Source of the DNA: Azonexus sp.
Lineage (GTDB): Bacteria; Pseudomonadota; Gammaproteobacteria; Burkholderiales; Rhodocyclaceae
DNA: 64,000 bases
NCBI RefSeq assembly: GCF_030824335.1
Contig: NZ_JAVBXX010000019.1
Location: 1-64,000, forward strand
Direction: 5' to 3'
Shown: piece by piece, positions 44,528-53,339 of the stretch
Numbering within the stretch: position 1 is the stretch's first letter
Layout: every line of letters begins with the position of its first letter
Program-made: the position numbers and the translations under genes
The notes under the pieces: model-generated
Told to the model about the DNA's origin: nothing
The model's database searches: none
Seen by the model: the letters and a program-made list of their open reading frames with translations, nothing else

Positions 44528-45499
44528 TCAGCCGATTAGTGCCTGACGCAGCGTTGGACCATTAATGATGCGGGACAACTTGTCTGCGTACATGGGATCG
44601 GTGGCATAACCCGCCTGTTGTAATTGACGAGCAAACTCTGTGCCATCCTGCGAACCAATCACGCCACTATAGCGCGGGTTATTGCGTAGAAGCGACGCGT
44701 AGTCACGGAACGCTTCACCGTAAGAGCCATAGGCGCGGAATTTCTCGACGACTTGTTGCGGCTTGCCGTCGATATATTCAGTAGTAACGGTATCAACCGT
44801 CTCACCTGTCCAGTTTTTACCGGCCTTGATGCCGAACAAATTATGCGTACCAGAGCCATCTGGACGACGTATTTCACTCTTCCCCCAACCACTTTCCAAG
44901 GCTGAATGCGCAACAAGAAATTGGGGGGGGATGCCGGTTGACCGCGAAGACTCAACCGCATGCGGCCAAACCTGAGTGATAAATGCGCGCGTCGACTCGG
45001 GTGCGGCACTGCCCGATTCCAGCATCTGCGTCGCCTTGGCTGTCTGTGCAGCATAAACCGCCGAAGTCGGCAGGCTACTCAAGACCTCGCGAAACTGCAG
45101 ATTCTTCGCCACCGGAACATCCAGCGGCAAACCTTTGCCGGCAAGGATTGCCGAAATATCACCGCTAACGTCTTGCGCAGCTTCCGCACCAAGCTGCTTG
45201 CCGAGTTGCTGTTCAATCAATTTGGCAAAACCGACGCCTTTACCGGATGTTGCCATGTTCTGGGCCATTTGCTGATCGAGCAAGCCGTTATAAAACTTGG
45301 TCTGATCACTCTGCAACAAGCCATCGGTGGGCACAGTATCCCGCATACTTTTGAGCACCATCTGCAAAAATAGCGTCTCGAACTGCTGTGCAGCAGCCTT
45401 CAGACCACCTTGCGGGTCTTTTTTGAACTGACTGCGCAAATCCTGCGAAGCCTGGACATCGAAAGCAGCTCGGTTAGGCGCATTCTGGATTTTGGTCAT
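44528..45499 (-). CDS. flgJ: Rod-cap and muramidase protein FlgJ
   Basis: A 323-residue dual-domain protein. Residues about 20-110 are the rod cap (FETLFLQMVLKSMRDTVPTD). Residues about 170-320 are a peptidoglycan hydrolase (AHSALESGWGKSEIRR, HNLFGIKAGKNW, FRAYGSYGEAFRDYASLL), which opens the cell wall for the rod. The C8 run on the coding strand (44923-44930) lies in the codons just before AHSALESGW; slippage there would remove the hydrolase but keep the cap. Three Shine-Dalgarno-like cores in a 9-bp repeat precede its start. Confidence 0.95.
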   Translation of the reverse strand: MTKIQNAPNRAAFDVQASQDLRSQFKKDPQGGLKAAAQQFETLFLQMVLKSMRDTVPTDGLLQSDQTKFYNGLLDQQMAQNMATSGKGVGFAKLIEQQLGKQLGAEAAQDVSGDISAILAGKGLPLDVPVAKNLQFREVLSSLPTSAVYAAQTAKATQMLESGSAAPESTRAFITQVWPHAVESSRSTGIPPQFLVAHSALESGWGKSEIRRPDGSGTHNLFGIKAGKNWTGETVDTVTTEYIDGKPQQVVEKFRAYGSYGEAFRDYASLLRNNPRYSGVIGSQDGTEFARQLQQAGYATDPMYADKLSRIINGPTLRQALIG

Positions 45500-45530
45500 G
45501 CCTTATATGCCTTATATGCCTTATATGCCT
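45498..45530 (-). repeat. 9-bp tandem repeat at the flgJ translation start
   Basis: Three full copies of ATGCCTTAT and a partial fourth lie between the flgI stop and the flgJ start. On the coding strand each copy carries AAGG, so the leader offers three successive Shine-Dalgarno-like cores, the middle one about ten bases before the ATG. Confidence 0.8.
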
Positions 45531-46630
45531 CAGATGACTTCAAGCTCGGCCCGCAAGGCCCCTGCGGCTTTCATCGCCTGCAGGATTGCCAGCAAATCCA
45601 TCGGATTAGCTCCGAGAGAATTCAGCGCCTTGACCACATCGGCCAGACTTGCACCTGCCTTCACATTGATCAGGCTGCCACTGTCCTGATTCACCTGCAC
45701 ATCAGCCCCTTGACCAGCACGACCGGCATCGACCACGACGGACAAGTTACCGTGAGCTACCGAGCAAGGTAGCAAGGCCACACGCTGATTCATCACCACC
45801 GAACCGGTACGTGGATTGACGACCACTTTGGCTATTGCCAGTGCTGTGCGAATTTCGATATTTTCCACACGACCGAGAAAAGCCACCCGGGCATCGGGTG
45901 CTTCTGGCGCTCGCAAGGCAATCCGCCGGCCGTCAATCGCCTGTGCAGTACCTTCGCCCATGACCTTGTTGATCGCATTGACAGCATTCAGCGCCGTGCC
46001 GAAATCTGACTCGGCCAGCTCGTAATAAACGAAGCCCCCTTGCCCCAGCATCGTCGGCACACTGCGTTCTACCGTCGCGCCTCCTGGGATTCTGCCTGCC
46101 GAAAGATGGTTGACCGTAACACTGGTCCCGCCACCTCCGGCCCCAGCACCGCCAACCATCACATTCCCCTGGGCCATTGCATAAACCTGCCCATCGGCCC
46201 CTTTCAGCTGGGTCAACAGCAACGTGCCGCCACGCAGGCTTTTTGCATTACCGATGGATGAAATGGTGACATCCATTGGCTGACCGGGCTTGGCAAAAGG
46301 CGCAAGGTTTGCAGTAATCATCACTGCTGCCACATTTTTCAGTTGCAACTTGGTTGCTTGCTCAGGGGTCACGCTGATCCCCATCTGCGACAGCATGTTG
46401 CCCATGGCCTGCGTCGTAAATGGTGTCTGGGTCGTTTGATCTCCCGTCCCATCCAGACCAACCACGATCCCATAACCGATCAACTGGTTGTTGCGCACCC
46501 CCTGCAAACTGGCCAGATCTTTCAAGCGCTCGGCACTGGCTGGCGTAACGAACAACAGCCCCAAGCAACTGACGAGAAAAACAGCACGCCAGAAACGTTT
46601 GGTGAGAGAGTTGGCGAATTTAGCGGTCAT
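45530..46630 (-). CDS. flgI: P-ring protein FlgI
   Basis: About 366 residues from the ATG at 46630, with a TTG six codons earlier as alternative. A Sec signal (FWRAVFLVSCLGLLFVTPASA) is followed by the very conserved RLKDLASLQGVRNNQLIGYG. It forms the ring in the peptidoglycan layer with help from FlgA. Its stop is followed by the 9-bp repeat before flgJ. Confidence 0.96.
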   Translation of the reverse strand: MTAKFANSLTKRFWRAVFLVSCLGLLFVTPASAERLKDLASLQGVRNNQLIGYGIVVGLDGTGDQTTQTPFTTQAMGNMLSQMGISVTPEQATKLQLKNVAAVMITANLAPFAKPGQPMDVTISSIGNAKSLRGGTLLLTQLKGADGQVYAMAQGNVMVGGAGAGGGGTSVTVNHLSAGRIPGGATVERSVPTMLGQGGFVYYELAESDFGTALNAVNAINKVMGEGTAQAIDGRRIALRAPEAPDARVAFLGRVENIEIRTALAIAKVVVNPRTGSVVMNQRVALLPCSVAHGNLSVVVDAGRAGQGADVQVNQDSGSLINVKAGASLADVVKALNSLGANPMDLLAILQAMKAAGALRAELEVI

Positions 46631-46654
46631 GATGATCGGGGCCGGCAATCGAAA

Positions 46655-47311
46655 CTAGAATGGCAGAACACTAAGAAAGAAACGTGCCAGCCACCCCATA
46701 ACCTGCCCCTCGGCAACCTGCCCCGAGGTTTTATACTCGATCCGTGCATCCGCAATTTTTGCCGACTCGACCGTATTGGCAGAATTGATGAAGGTCGGAT
46801 TCACAACGCCAGAAAGACGGATGAACTCCTGCTCTTCGCCAATCGAAATTTGTTTTTCACCGGAAACCAGCAAATTACCGTTAGGAAACACATCAATCAC
46901 AGTCACCGTCAAATTGCCGGTGAACAAGGCATTATTTGCCGCCTCGCCTTTGCCGCTGAAACTGGTTTCGCTGGCCATACTCATGTCCAATCCGCCCAGC
47001 CCCGTGAGCGGCAAGCCAGCGAAGGACTTGACCGAGGCGGACTGCGTACCACTACGATCAAGTTTGTTGCTGGCCTTTTTTGAGGCTGATGCATTTTCGG
47101 TGATCTTGACGGTAATGGTATCGCCGACAAAACGGGCTCGCCTGTCTTCGAACAAAGGACGGCTGCTCGCCGCCTGATAGATGCTGCCGTTGGCCACGGG
47201 CGCAATATCGCGCGCAGCTGGCCGGGCACTCATCGGCTGATGAACATTGGTTGGAGGAACAGATGTACACGCAGCGGAAAAAACACAGGCCAGCAAAATG
47301 AAGCGTTTCAT
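46655..47311 (-). CDS. flgH: L-ring lipoprotein FlgH
   Basis: A 218-residue outer-membrane lipoprotein. The signal and lipobox are LLACVFSAAC with the acylated cysteine at 15. The conserved FVGDTITVKITENASASKKA, LLVSGEKQISIGEEQE and C-terminal GWLARFFLSVLPF follow. It makes the L ring around the rod. Confidence 0.96.
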   Translation of the reverse strand: MKRFILLACVFSAACTSVPPTNVHQPMSARPAARDIAPVANGSIYQAASSRPLFEDRRARFVGDTITVKITENASASKKASNKLDRSGTQSASVKSFAGLPLTGLGGLDMSMASETSFSGKGEAANNALFTGNLTVTVIDVFPNGNLLVSGEKQISIGEEQEFIRLSGVVNPTFINSANTVESAKIADARIEYKTSGQVAEGQVMGWLARFFLSVLPF

Positions 47312-47320
47312 GATTTCACC

Positions 47321-48103
47321 TCACAGTTGGGTCAGACGGCCCAGCATCGTGTCCGAGGTGGAAATCACCTTTGAATTCAACTCGTAAGCGCGCTGCGTCT
47401 GAATCATGGTGACCAATTCTTCGGCCACATTGACGTTGGAAGTTTCGACATAGCCTTGGTTAACCGAACCCGCGCCATTTGCACCAGGGGCATTCGGGGT
47501 GGGTGCGCCACTGGCAGCCGTTTCGAGAAACAGATTTTGACCAATACTCAGCAAACCACCGTTGTTCACAAAGGTCGCTACCTGAATCGCTCCCAATTCG
47601 GTCGGCGCGGCAGCGCCCGGCTGCGTAACGCTGACTGTCCCGTCGGCCGCCACGGAGACCGACAAGGCATCCTGCGGGATGAGGATTGCCGGTTGAAGCG
47701 GATAACCTTCCGAGGTCACTATCTGGCCTTGGTTATCCTTTTGAAAAGATCCGTCGCGGGTATAAGCGGTTGTTCCGTCCGGAAGCTGAATTTGGAAAAA
47801 ACCGTTGCCATTGATCGCGATATCCAGCGCATTGTCAGTTTTTTGCAAATTTCCCTGAGTAAAGACACGCGCCGTCGCTACCGGACGAACCCCGGTGCCT
47901 AGCTGCAAGGCAGTAGGCACTTGGGTTTGTTGCGAAGTTTGCGCCCCTGGCTGGCGAATGTTTTGGTAGAGCAAGTCTTCAAACACTGCACGGGCACGCT
48001 TGAAACCATTCGTGCTGACATTGGCCAGATTGTTCGAAATCACATCGAGCTGAGTCTGCTGCGCATCAAGGCCGGTGCGGGCAATCCACAAGGAACGGAT
48101 CAT
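47321..48103 (-). CDS. flgG: Distal rod protein FlgG
   Basis: A 260-residue rod protein, the usual length. The N-terminal [20 protein letters not shown] and the C-terminal [20 protein letters not shown] are the rod-hook family signatures. FlgG forms the distal rod up to the outer membrane. It lies 10 bases before flgH and 12 after flgF. Confidence 0.97.
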   Translation of the reverse strand: MIRSLWIARTGLDAQQTQLDVISNNLANVSTNGFKRARAVFEDLLYQNIRQPGAQTSQQTQVPTALQLGTGVRPVATARVFTQGNLQKTDNALDIAINGNGFFQIQLPDGTTAYTRDGSFQKDNQGQIVTSEGYPLQPAILIPQDALSVSVAADGTVSVTQPGAAAPTELGAIQVATFVNNGGLLSIGQNLFLETAASGAPTPNAPGANGAGSVNQGYVETSNVNVAEELVTMIQTQRAYELNSKVISTSDTMLGRLTQL

Positions 48104-48115
48104 TTTATTTTCCTA

Positions 48116-48859
48116 TCAACCATTGAGTGACAGCAGCTGATCGGCGCGCTGGGCGTTCTGATCGGCGGTCTGCATCATTTTTATCTGGAGTTCGAACTGG
48201 CGGGAAAGGCTGATCAAATTGACCATCGCATCCGTCACATTGACATTACTGCCCTCAAGGGCACCGGAAGCCACACGAACATTTTCATCAGCCGGCGCCG
48301 GATTTCCGCTACGCAAACGAAACAAGCCATCGGCACCACGTACCAACTCGCTTTCCGGCGGATTGACCAGTTTCAGGCGCCCTACCGGGTTCACGTTATT
48401 AGGCGTGCCAAATGCCGGAATGATCGATACCGTGCCATCGGCGCCAATCTCGATATTATTGTCGGGCGGAATGGCGATGGGCCCACCATCACCAAGTACC
48501 GTATGACCGCTCTTGGTCTTTAGTTGTCCAGTGGCATCAACATCCAGGCTGCCGGCCCGCGTGTAGGCTTCACTGCCATCCGGCAACTGAACGGCCAACC
48601 AACCTCGCCCCTGGACAGCGACGTCCAGATTACGACCGGTGAACATCAGCGGGCCGTCATCGAAAACATCAGCCACTGAGGCGTCGACCACAAAAGCACG
48701 CGTCGGCATGGCTTCAGTCTGAATATCCACGGCCCGAAAACGATGCTCCTGTGCCTTGAACCCGATCGTGCTGGCATTGGCCAGATTATTCGCCGTCCCG
48801 GCTTGCTGCATGAAAACATGCTTGGCACCGGTCATCGCGGTATAGATCAGACGGTCCAT
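48116..48859 (-). CDS. flgF: Proximal rod protein FlgF
   Basis: A 247-residue rod protein. The start IYTAMTGAKHVFMQQAGTAN with ASTIGFKAQEHRF and the end GSNVNVTDAMVNLISLSRQF fit FlgF. It assembles between FlgC and FlgG in the proximal rod. Spacing to both neighbours is short. Confidence 0.96.
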   Translation of the reverse strand: MDRLIYTAMTGAKHVFMQQAGTANNLANASTIGFKAQEHRFRAVDIQTEAMPTRAFVVDASVADVFDDGPLMFTGRNLDVAVQGRGWLAVQLPDGSEAYTRAGSLDVDATGQLKTKSGHTVLGDGGPIAIPPDNNIEIGADGTVSIIPAFGTPNNVNPVGRLKLVNPPESELVRGADGLFRLRSGNPAPADENVRVASGALEGSNVNVTDAMVNLISLSRQFELQIKMMQTADQNAQRADQLLSLNG

Positions 48860-48882
48860 GTCAGTGCCTCGTTAGATTAGCG

Positions 48883-50220
48883 TTAGCGCAGGTTGACCAA
48901 GGTCTGCAAAACCTGATCCTGCGTTTTGATTGACTGCGCATTGGCTTGGTAGTTACGCTGGTTGGTAATCAGGTTCACCAATTCTGACGTCAGGTCGACG
49001 TTGGATTCTTCAACCGAAGATGAAGTCAGCACCCCGAGTGCAGAGGTTTTTGGCGCACCAACCATCGGTGGTCCAGACATCGAGGTTTCCACCCACTGGT
49101 TGTCACCCTGCGGCTGCAAGCCATTGCTATTGGTGAAGTTGGCGAGAACAATCTGGCCCTGGGCAAAAGTCTGACCGTTGCTGTAACGGCCGAGAATCAC
49201 ACCATCGTTACCGACCGACAAACCGACCAAGGTGCCAGCCGTAAAGCCATCCTGCTCCAGACGGTTAGTCCCTGAAGACGTGCCATGCTGGGTACTGCCA
49301 AAAAAATCGACATCAAAGGCAAACGGTGTCGATGCGTTGTTGGTCCCGCCAAGATCGGTCACGACGGCATCAAGGTCGACACTGACCGTCATCGCATTGG
49401 GGGGAACGCCATTGAGCAGAGTGCCATTTGAATCAAACTCCAAGGGTACCCCACCACCAATCGTCACATGGGCATTCGTCGTACCATCCATCGTGGCAAA
49501 GACATTCCATGTCGAATTACCGCCGGCTGACGCCGCGTCATCCTTACGGAAAAAGTAAGTCAGCGTGTGATCATTCCCGAGGCTGTCAAACACGGTCAGC
49601 GCGGTTGAAAAATGATAGGTTTCGGGATTCGGGGTCCACGTACCGGTGGCGGGGCCATTAACCCAAGGCGGCATCACCTTGCCGGCTGCGTCCGTTTCGC
49701 TCAGACGTGAATCGAGGTTCAGATTGATTTTCACCCCCTTAAACGCACTATTATCATTCTGCCCGGTGGCGACCGGCGCCAGATTGGAGGCAGAAATTTG
49801 CAAGGGCTTGGGTGTTGAGGGCACGATGATGCCCGATTGCGCTGTGTACCCCGTCAATTTCATTTCCTGGTCGTTGACGATGTAGCCGTTCTTATCCAGG
49901 TGAAATTGACCATTTCGCGAGAAAGACACCGCGCCCCCCGTATCCATGCGGAAAAACCCAGCACCGTTGATCGAAATATCCAGCGGATTATTGGTCGTCG
50001 AAATATTGCCTTGGGTGAATTGCTGTTGTACGGCAGCCAGGTTAACGCCAATCCCGATCTGCCCAGCCCCAGCTCCATTCAGGGAGGCGGCATAGACATC
50101 GGCAAAATGCGATACGGATTGCTTGTAACCGACTGTACTTGCATTGGCGATATTGTGGCTGGTGACATCGATTGCTTTGCCGGCGACGGTCAGGCCGCTA
50201 AGTGCTTGTTGGAATGCCAT
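48883..50220 (-). CDS. flgE: Hook protein FlgE
   Basis: A 445-residue protein with N-terminal FQQALSGLTVAGKAIDVTSH, ASTVGYKQSVSHFADVYAAS and C-terminal EESNVDLTSELVNLITNQRN. It forms the universal joint of the flagellum, whose length FliK controls. The middle contains surface domains of variable sequence. It is transcribed from the flgB promoter. Confidence 0.97.
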   Translation of the reverse strand: MAFQQALSGLTVAGKAIDVTSHNIANASTVGYKQSVSHFADVYAASLNGAGAGQIGIGVNLAAVQQQFTQGNISTTNNPLDISINGAGFFRMDTGGAVSFSRNGQFHLDKNGYIVNDQEMKLTGYTAQSGIIVPSTPKPLQISASNLAPVATGQNDNSAFKGVKINLNLDSRLSETDAAGKVMPPWVNGPATGTWTPNPETYHFSTALTVFDSLGNDHTLTYFFRKDDAASAGGNSTWNVFATMDGTTNAHVTIGGGVPLEFDSNGTLLNGVPPNAMTVSVDLDAVVTDLGGTNNASTPFAFDVDFFGSTQHGTSSGTNRLEQDGFTAGTLVGLSVGNDGVILGRYSNGQTFAQGQIVLANFTNSNGLQPQGDNQWVETSMSGPPMVGAPKTSALGVLTSSSVEESNVDLTSELVNLITNQRNYQANAQSIKTQDQVLQTLVNLR

Positions 50221-50232
50221 TTGGTGACCTCT

Positions 50233-50913
50233 TTACAGTATCTGTTGCACATCCTTGAAAGCGAACTGGCCCATGCTGCCTAAATCAAGGAGGAATCCGC
50301 TCTTATCCCTTACCACAGCAGAAACCGTGCCAACCTGCCCGGTAGTGGCGCCAACCTTTTCGCCATTGGCTGTCGCCTTGACAGAAAACTTGTAGTCGCC
50401 TTCGGCCAGCGCAACACCTGCTGCATCCTTGCCATCCCAAGCGAAGTAAAAAGTACCTGCCGGATGCTCGCCCAATTCCTGCGTCTGCACCACTTTTCCG
50501 GCCGCATCCTTGATCGTCACACTGACCTTGTCGGCATTACCTTCCAGCGAGATACCTCCGAAAGCCTTACCGCCGGCAAGCGGCAAGCTATTGCCGGCAA
50601 CCATCACATTTTTGCCGATCACCTGCGTTGCCTGCATACCCTGAGTTTCACTATAACCATCAAGCAACTGAGCCAGGGTGGCATTGAGTTTTTCGATGCC
50701 CGTCACCGTATTCAACTGCGCCAGCTGACTGGTGACCTGCGCGTTATCCAGTGGATTCAATGGGTCCTGATTCTTGATCTGGCTCATCAACAAAGTCAGG
50801 AAGCGCCCCTCCAGCTCACTTGCGGTACTTGTTTCGGTTTTTTTGGCTGCCCCACCAACCTTGCTGAAGACATCGGCGGGATTGGTACTGGTGGTGCTAT
50901 TAACGGTGGCCAT
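50233..50913 (-). CDS. flgD: Hook assembly scaffold FlgD
   Basis: A 226-residue hook cap. The N-terminal part has FLTLLMSQIKNQDPLNPLDN, the export and capping signature. The C-terminal half has tandem Ig-like and Tudor-like folds (GTFYFAWDGKDAAGVAL). It is needed for hook polymerisation and is not part of the finished structure. Confidence 0.96.
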   Translation of the reverse strand: MATVNSTTSTNPADVFSKVGGAAKKTETSTASELEGRFLTLLMSQIKNQDPLNPLDNAQVTSQLAQLNTVTGIEKLNATLAQLLDGYSETQGMQATQVIGKNVMVAGNSLPLAGGKAFGGISLEGNADKVSVTIKDAAGKVVQTQELGEHPAGTFYFAWDGKDAAGVALAEGDYKFSVKATANGEKVGATTGQVGTVSAVVRDKSGFLLDLGSMGQFAFKDVQQIL

Positions 50914-50937
50914 GCTTATCTCCTGGAATTAGTTGGC

Positions 50938-51354
50938 TCAAGAGCCCTGAGCGATCTGCAAAGTACGCAGCATCAGAGTCTTGGCGGTATTCATCACTTC
51001 AACATTGGTCTGATAGGAACGCGACGCGGAAATCATGTTGGTCATTTCCTCGACCACATTGACGTTGGGGAAAGCGACATATCCGTTTTCATCCGCTGCC
51101 GGATTTTTCGGGTCATAGGTCATGCGTGCCGGCGCTGTACTTTCCACAACCTCACGAACACGAACGCCCTTCGACATTTCCCCCGCACCGCCCATCGGCG
51201 TTGCTTCAAAAACCACCTGCTTGGCACGGTAGGGACGACCATCGGCAGAAACAATACTGTCGGCATTTGCCAGATTGGAAGCCACCGTATTCAGGCGCAT
51301 GGACTGCGCCGTCATGGCGCTGGACGAAATCTTGAATACGTTATTCAGACTCAT
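50938..51354 (-). CDS. flgC: Proximal rod protein FlgC
   Basis: A 138-residue rod protein with N-terminal MTAQSMRLNTVASNLANADS and C-terminal FPNVNVVEEMTNMISASRSY. It starts 11 bases after flgB. A standard member by length and motifs. Confidence 0.97.
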   Translation of the reverse strand: MSLNNVFKISSSAMTAQSMRLNTVASNLANADSIVSADGRPYRAKQVVFEATPMGGAGEMSKGVRVREVVESTAPARMTYDPKNPAADENGYVAFPNVNVVEEMTNMISASRSYQTNVEVMNTAKTLMLRTLQIAQGS

Positions 51355-51365
51355 GATTTTCTCCT

Positions 51366-51773
51366 TTAGCCTTGAGTGCCAGCCATCGCGCTGCGCAGGC
51401 CTTTAAACTTATCGCCAATCAACTGGGTAAGAACCTGGTATTGCATGGCGTTATCGGTGATCTGCGCTCGCTCGACATCCATATCCACGGTGTTCCCATC
51501 GGCCGCCGATTGCGTCTCGGTGCGAAACTGGAGCTTGGCCAGACCACCATCACCGCTACCCGATAAATGATTTTTAGCCGTTGTTGCCAGACGCAAAGCT
51601 CCATCCGAACGACCATTCATGGCGCTAGCCATAGCTGAACTAAAATCAAAATCACGCGCTTTGTAGTGCGGCGTATCGGCATTGGCAATGTTCGAGGCCA
51701 ACACTTGATGACGCTGGGCGCGCAAATCCAGTGCCTTGCTATACACACTAACGTGACGACTTATATCGGACAT
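51366..51773 (-). CDS. flgB: Proximal rod protein FlgB
   Basis: About 135 residues from the ATG at 51773, placed after a GGAG site; a GTG at 51785 would add four residues. N-terminal YSKALDLRAQRHQVLASNIA and ADTPHYKARDFDF mark FlgB. It heads the flgBCDEFGHIJKL operon, which is driven by the sigma-54 promoter at 51806-51821. Confidence 0.96.
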   Translation of the reverse strand: MSDISRHVSVYSKALDLRAQRHQVLASNIANADTPHYKARDFDFSSAMASAMNGRSDGALRLATTAKNHLSGSGDGGLAKLQFRTETQSAADGNTVDMDVERAQITDNAMQYQVLTQLIGDKFKGLRSAMAGTQG

Positions 51774-51782
51774 TTTCAGCTC

Positions 51783-51821
51783 CACAAACTGTACGAGGAA
51801 ATAAAAGCACAGTTTGTGCCA
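51783..51821 (-). promoter_or_regulatory. flgB sigma-54 promoter with inverted repeat
   Basis: On the minus strand TGGCACAAACTGTGCT (51806-51821) is a near-perfect -24/-12 element with GG and GC ten bases apart. The start would be near 51795. A perfect 10-bp inverted repeat, CACAAACTGT (51783-51792 on the plus strand) and ACAGTTTGTG (51809-51818), fills exactly the spacer between GG and GC with one arm. The other arm falls in the leader. The spacer between arms is 16 bp. Confidence 0.85.
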
Positions 51822-51850
51822 TGTATAAATTTCAATTCAGGACAAAGCTG

Positions 51851-52531
51851 ATGCACAATCACGCCATGCTTATTCGCGTGCTTTTGTTGCTTCTGGTCGC
51901 CACATCGGCTCTGGCCAACGACTCAAATTCCATCTTCAGCGCTGTCGAACGCCACGCGCGCGAACTGGCCAAGGGTCAAGGGGAACTCGTCATTGAAGCC
52001 GGACCACTGGACACCAGCCAATTGGCCACTTGTTCGCGACAGGAAACCTATACCCCGCCGAATACCAGAACACTGGGCAAAACTTATATCGGCGTTCGCT
52101 GCATTGAGTCTGCTAACTGGAACATTTTGGTCCCGGTGCATATCGGGGTGATTGGCAATTACATCGCCAGCACACGCTCACTCAGCGCAGGACAAACCAT
52201 TCAGGCCACGGATATTTCGATCATGCGAGGGGACTTGAGCGGTTTGCCGCAAGGCAGCATTGATCGCCCGGACAAGGCCATCGGAAAAATCCTGCGCAAC
52301 CCGATCGGTGCAGGACAAGCCTTGCGCAACGCCCACTTGATCGCCCCACAACTCGTTCGGCGCGGGCAAACCGTGCAGGCGTTTGCCACTGGCGACGGGT
52401 TTTCGATCAAAGCAGAAGGCAAAGCCATGAATAGTGCTGCGGAAGGAGAAATTGTCCGCATCAAAATGCTCTCAGGCAGAATGATTAGTGGCGCAGTCCA
52501 GGCTGACGGCACGATACTGATAGACAATTAA
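51851..52531 (+). CDS. flgA: P-ring assembly chaperone FlgA
   Basis: About 226 residues from the ATG at 51851, chosen for an AGGAC site upstream; starts at 51821 and 51866 are possible. A signal peptide (IRVLLLLLVATSALA) is followed by a C-terminal SAF domain (RSLSAGQTIQATDISIMRGD, RRGQTVQAFATGDGFSIKAE). It helps FlgI form the P ring in the periplasm. It is divergent from flgB. Confidence 0.94.
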   Translation: MHNHAMLIRVLLLLLVATSALANDSNSIFSAVERHARELAKGQGELVIEAGPLDTSQLATCSRQETYTPPNTRTLGKTYIGVRCIESANWNILVPVHIGVIGNYIASTRSLSAGQTIQATDISIMRGDLSGLPQGSIDRPDKAIGKILRNPIGAGQALRNAHLIAPQLVRRGQTVQAFATGDGFSIKAEGKAMNSAAEGEIVRIKMLSGRMISGAVQADGTILIDN

Positions 52532-52533
52532 GT

Positions 52534-52560
52534 TAAAGTCTCGCCCGAATCGGTCGTAAC
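52534..52560 (+). promoter_or_regulatory. Sigma-28 promoter of flgMN
   Basis: TAAAGTCT (52534-52541), an 11-bp spacer and GTCGTAAC (52553-52560) fit the FliA layout. The -35 half matches seven of eight bases and the -10 half is weaker. Late control of flgM by FliA is the usual feedback arrangement. Confidence 0.6.
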
Positions 52561-52594
52561 AAAGACTAACAGCCAAAGCCATGTGAGCTAAATC

Positions 52595-52876
52595 ATGAAA
52601 ATCGACAGCACTGCCTTCACGGCGACTTCGCTCCGTACTCCGCCAACAGCGCAAAAACCTGCTGAGGCTACGGCCCGCACGCCAGAATCTGCCAAGTTGA
52701 GTGGCACGAGTACACCAAGCGCTCAAGGAATTGAAAACCCTCCGGTCAACACGTCCCGCATACAAGAAATCAAGACAGCAATTTCTCAAGGGCACTTCAA
52801 AATCAATCCGGAAGCCATAGCCGACGGGCTGATTCAAACCGCCCGCGACCTCGTCAATAGCCAGCGCAAAGCTTGA
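52595..52876 (+). CDS. flgM: Anti-sigma-28 factor FlgM
   Basis: A 93-residue protein, disordered and Thr/Pro-rich up to about 50. The conserved FliA-binding helices follow (SRIQEIKTAISQGHFKINPE, AIADGLIQTARDLV). It holds FliA inactive until exported through the finished hook. Its stop overlaps the flgN start (TGATG). Confidence 0.95.
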   Translation: MKIDSTAFTATSLRTPPTAQKPAEATARTPESAKLSGTSTPSAQGIENPPVNTSRIQEIKTAISQGHFKINPEAIADGLIQTARDLVNSQRKA

Positions 52877-53331
52877 TGTCTGCACTCGAAAAATTACTTA
52901 CCGAGGAAAAGGATCTAGTCGTCCGTTTCCTTGATGTGCTACGCAAAGAGCAGGCAGCACTCGTGGAGGCTGATGCGGGGATTCTGCAGACGCTCGGCGA
53001 TAAGAAACTCGGCTTGATCGACCGGTTGAACCAAGTTGAAGCGGGCAGAATAGCGCTGATCACCTTACCACCGGGCAAAGACAGCATGCTGCATTGGCTG
53101 ACCCAGCACCCAGAGGAAAGCGGCGCGCGTGCCTTGTGGCTAAAAATCATTTCACTCGCCCGTGTTGCACGGCAAATGCATCAGATGAATGGCGAGTTGA
53201 TTGCCATGCATCTGGCCAAAACTAACGAGGCGCTTTCAGTTCTCATCCAGAAACAAAAAGATATTGCGCTCTACAGCAGCGATGGTCAGTCATTCACCGG
53301 GACAGGAAGCCGTATCGTAGATCTGGCCTAA
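52876..53331 (+). CDS. flgN: FlgK/FlgL chaperone FlgN
   Basis: A 151-residue helical protein with the size, position and coiled-coil pattern of FlgN (LEKLLTEEKDLVVRFLDVLR, MHLAKTNEALSVLIQKQKD). It is coupled to flgM by a one-base overlap. It is convergent with motD, nine bases away, with no evident terminator. Confidence 0.88.
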   Translation: MSALEKLLTEEKDLVVRFLDVLRKEQAALVEADAGILQTLGDKKLGLIDRLNQVEAGRIALITLPPGKDSMLHWLTQHPEESGARALWLKIISLARVARQMHQMNGELIAMHLAKTNEALSVLIQKQKDIALYSSDGQSFTGTGSRIVDLA

Positions 53332-53339
53332 AGCGTTGT

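Noticed and set aside
45410..45772. Plus-strand frame coding a LYALYA repeat
   Set aside because: This is the 9-bp repeat before flgJ read on the wrong strand, overlapping flgJ and flgI.
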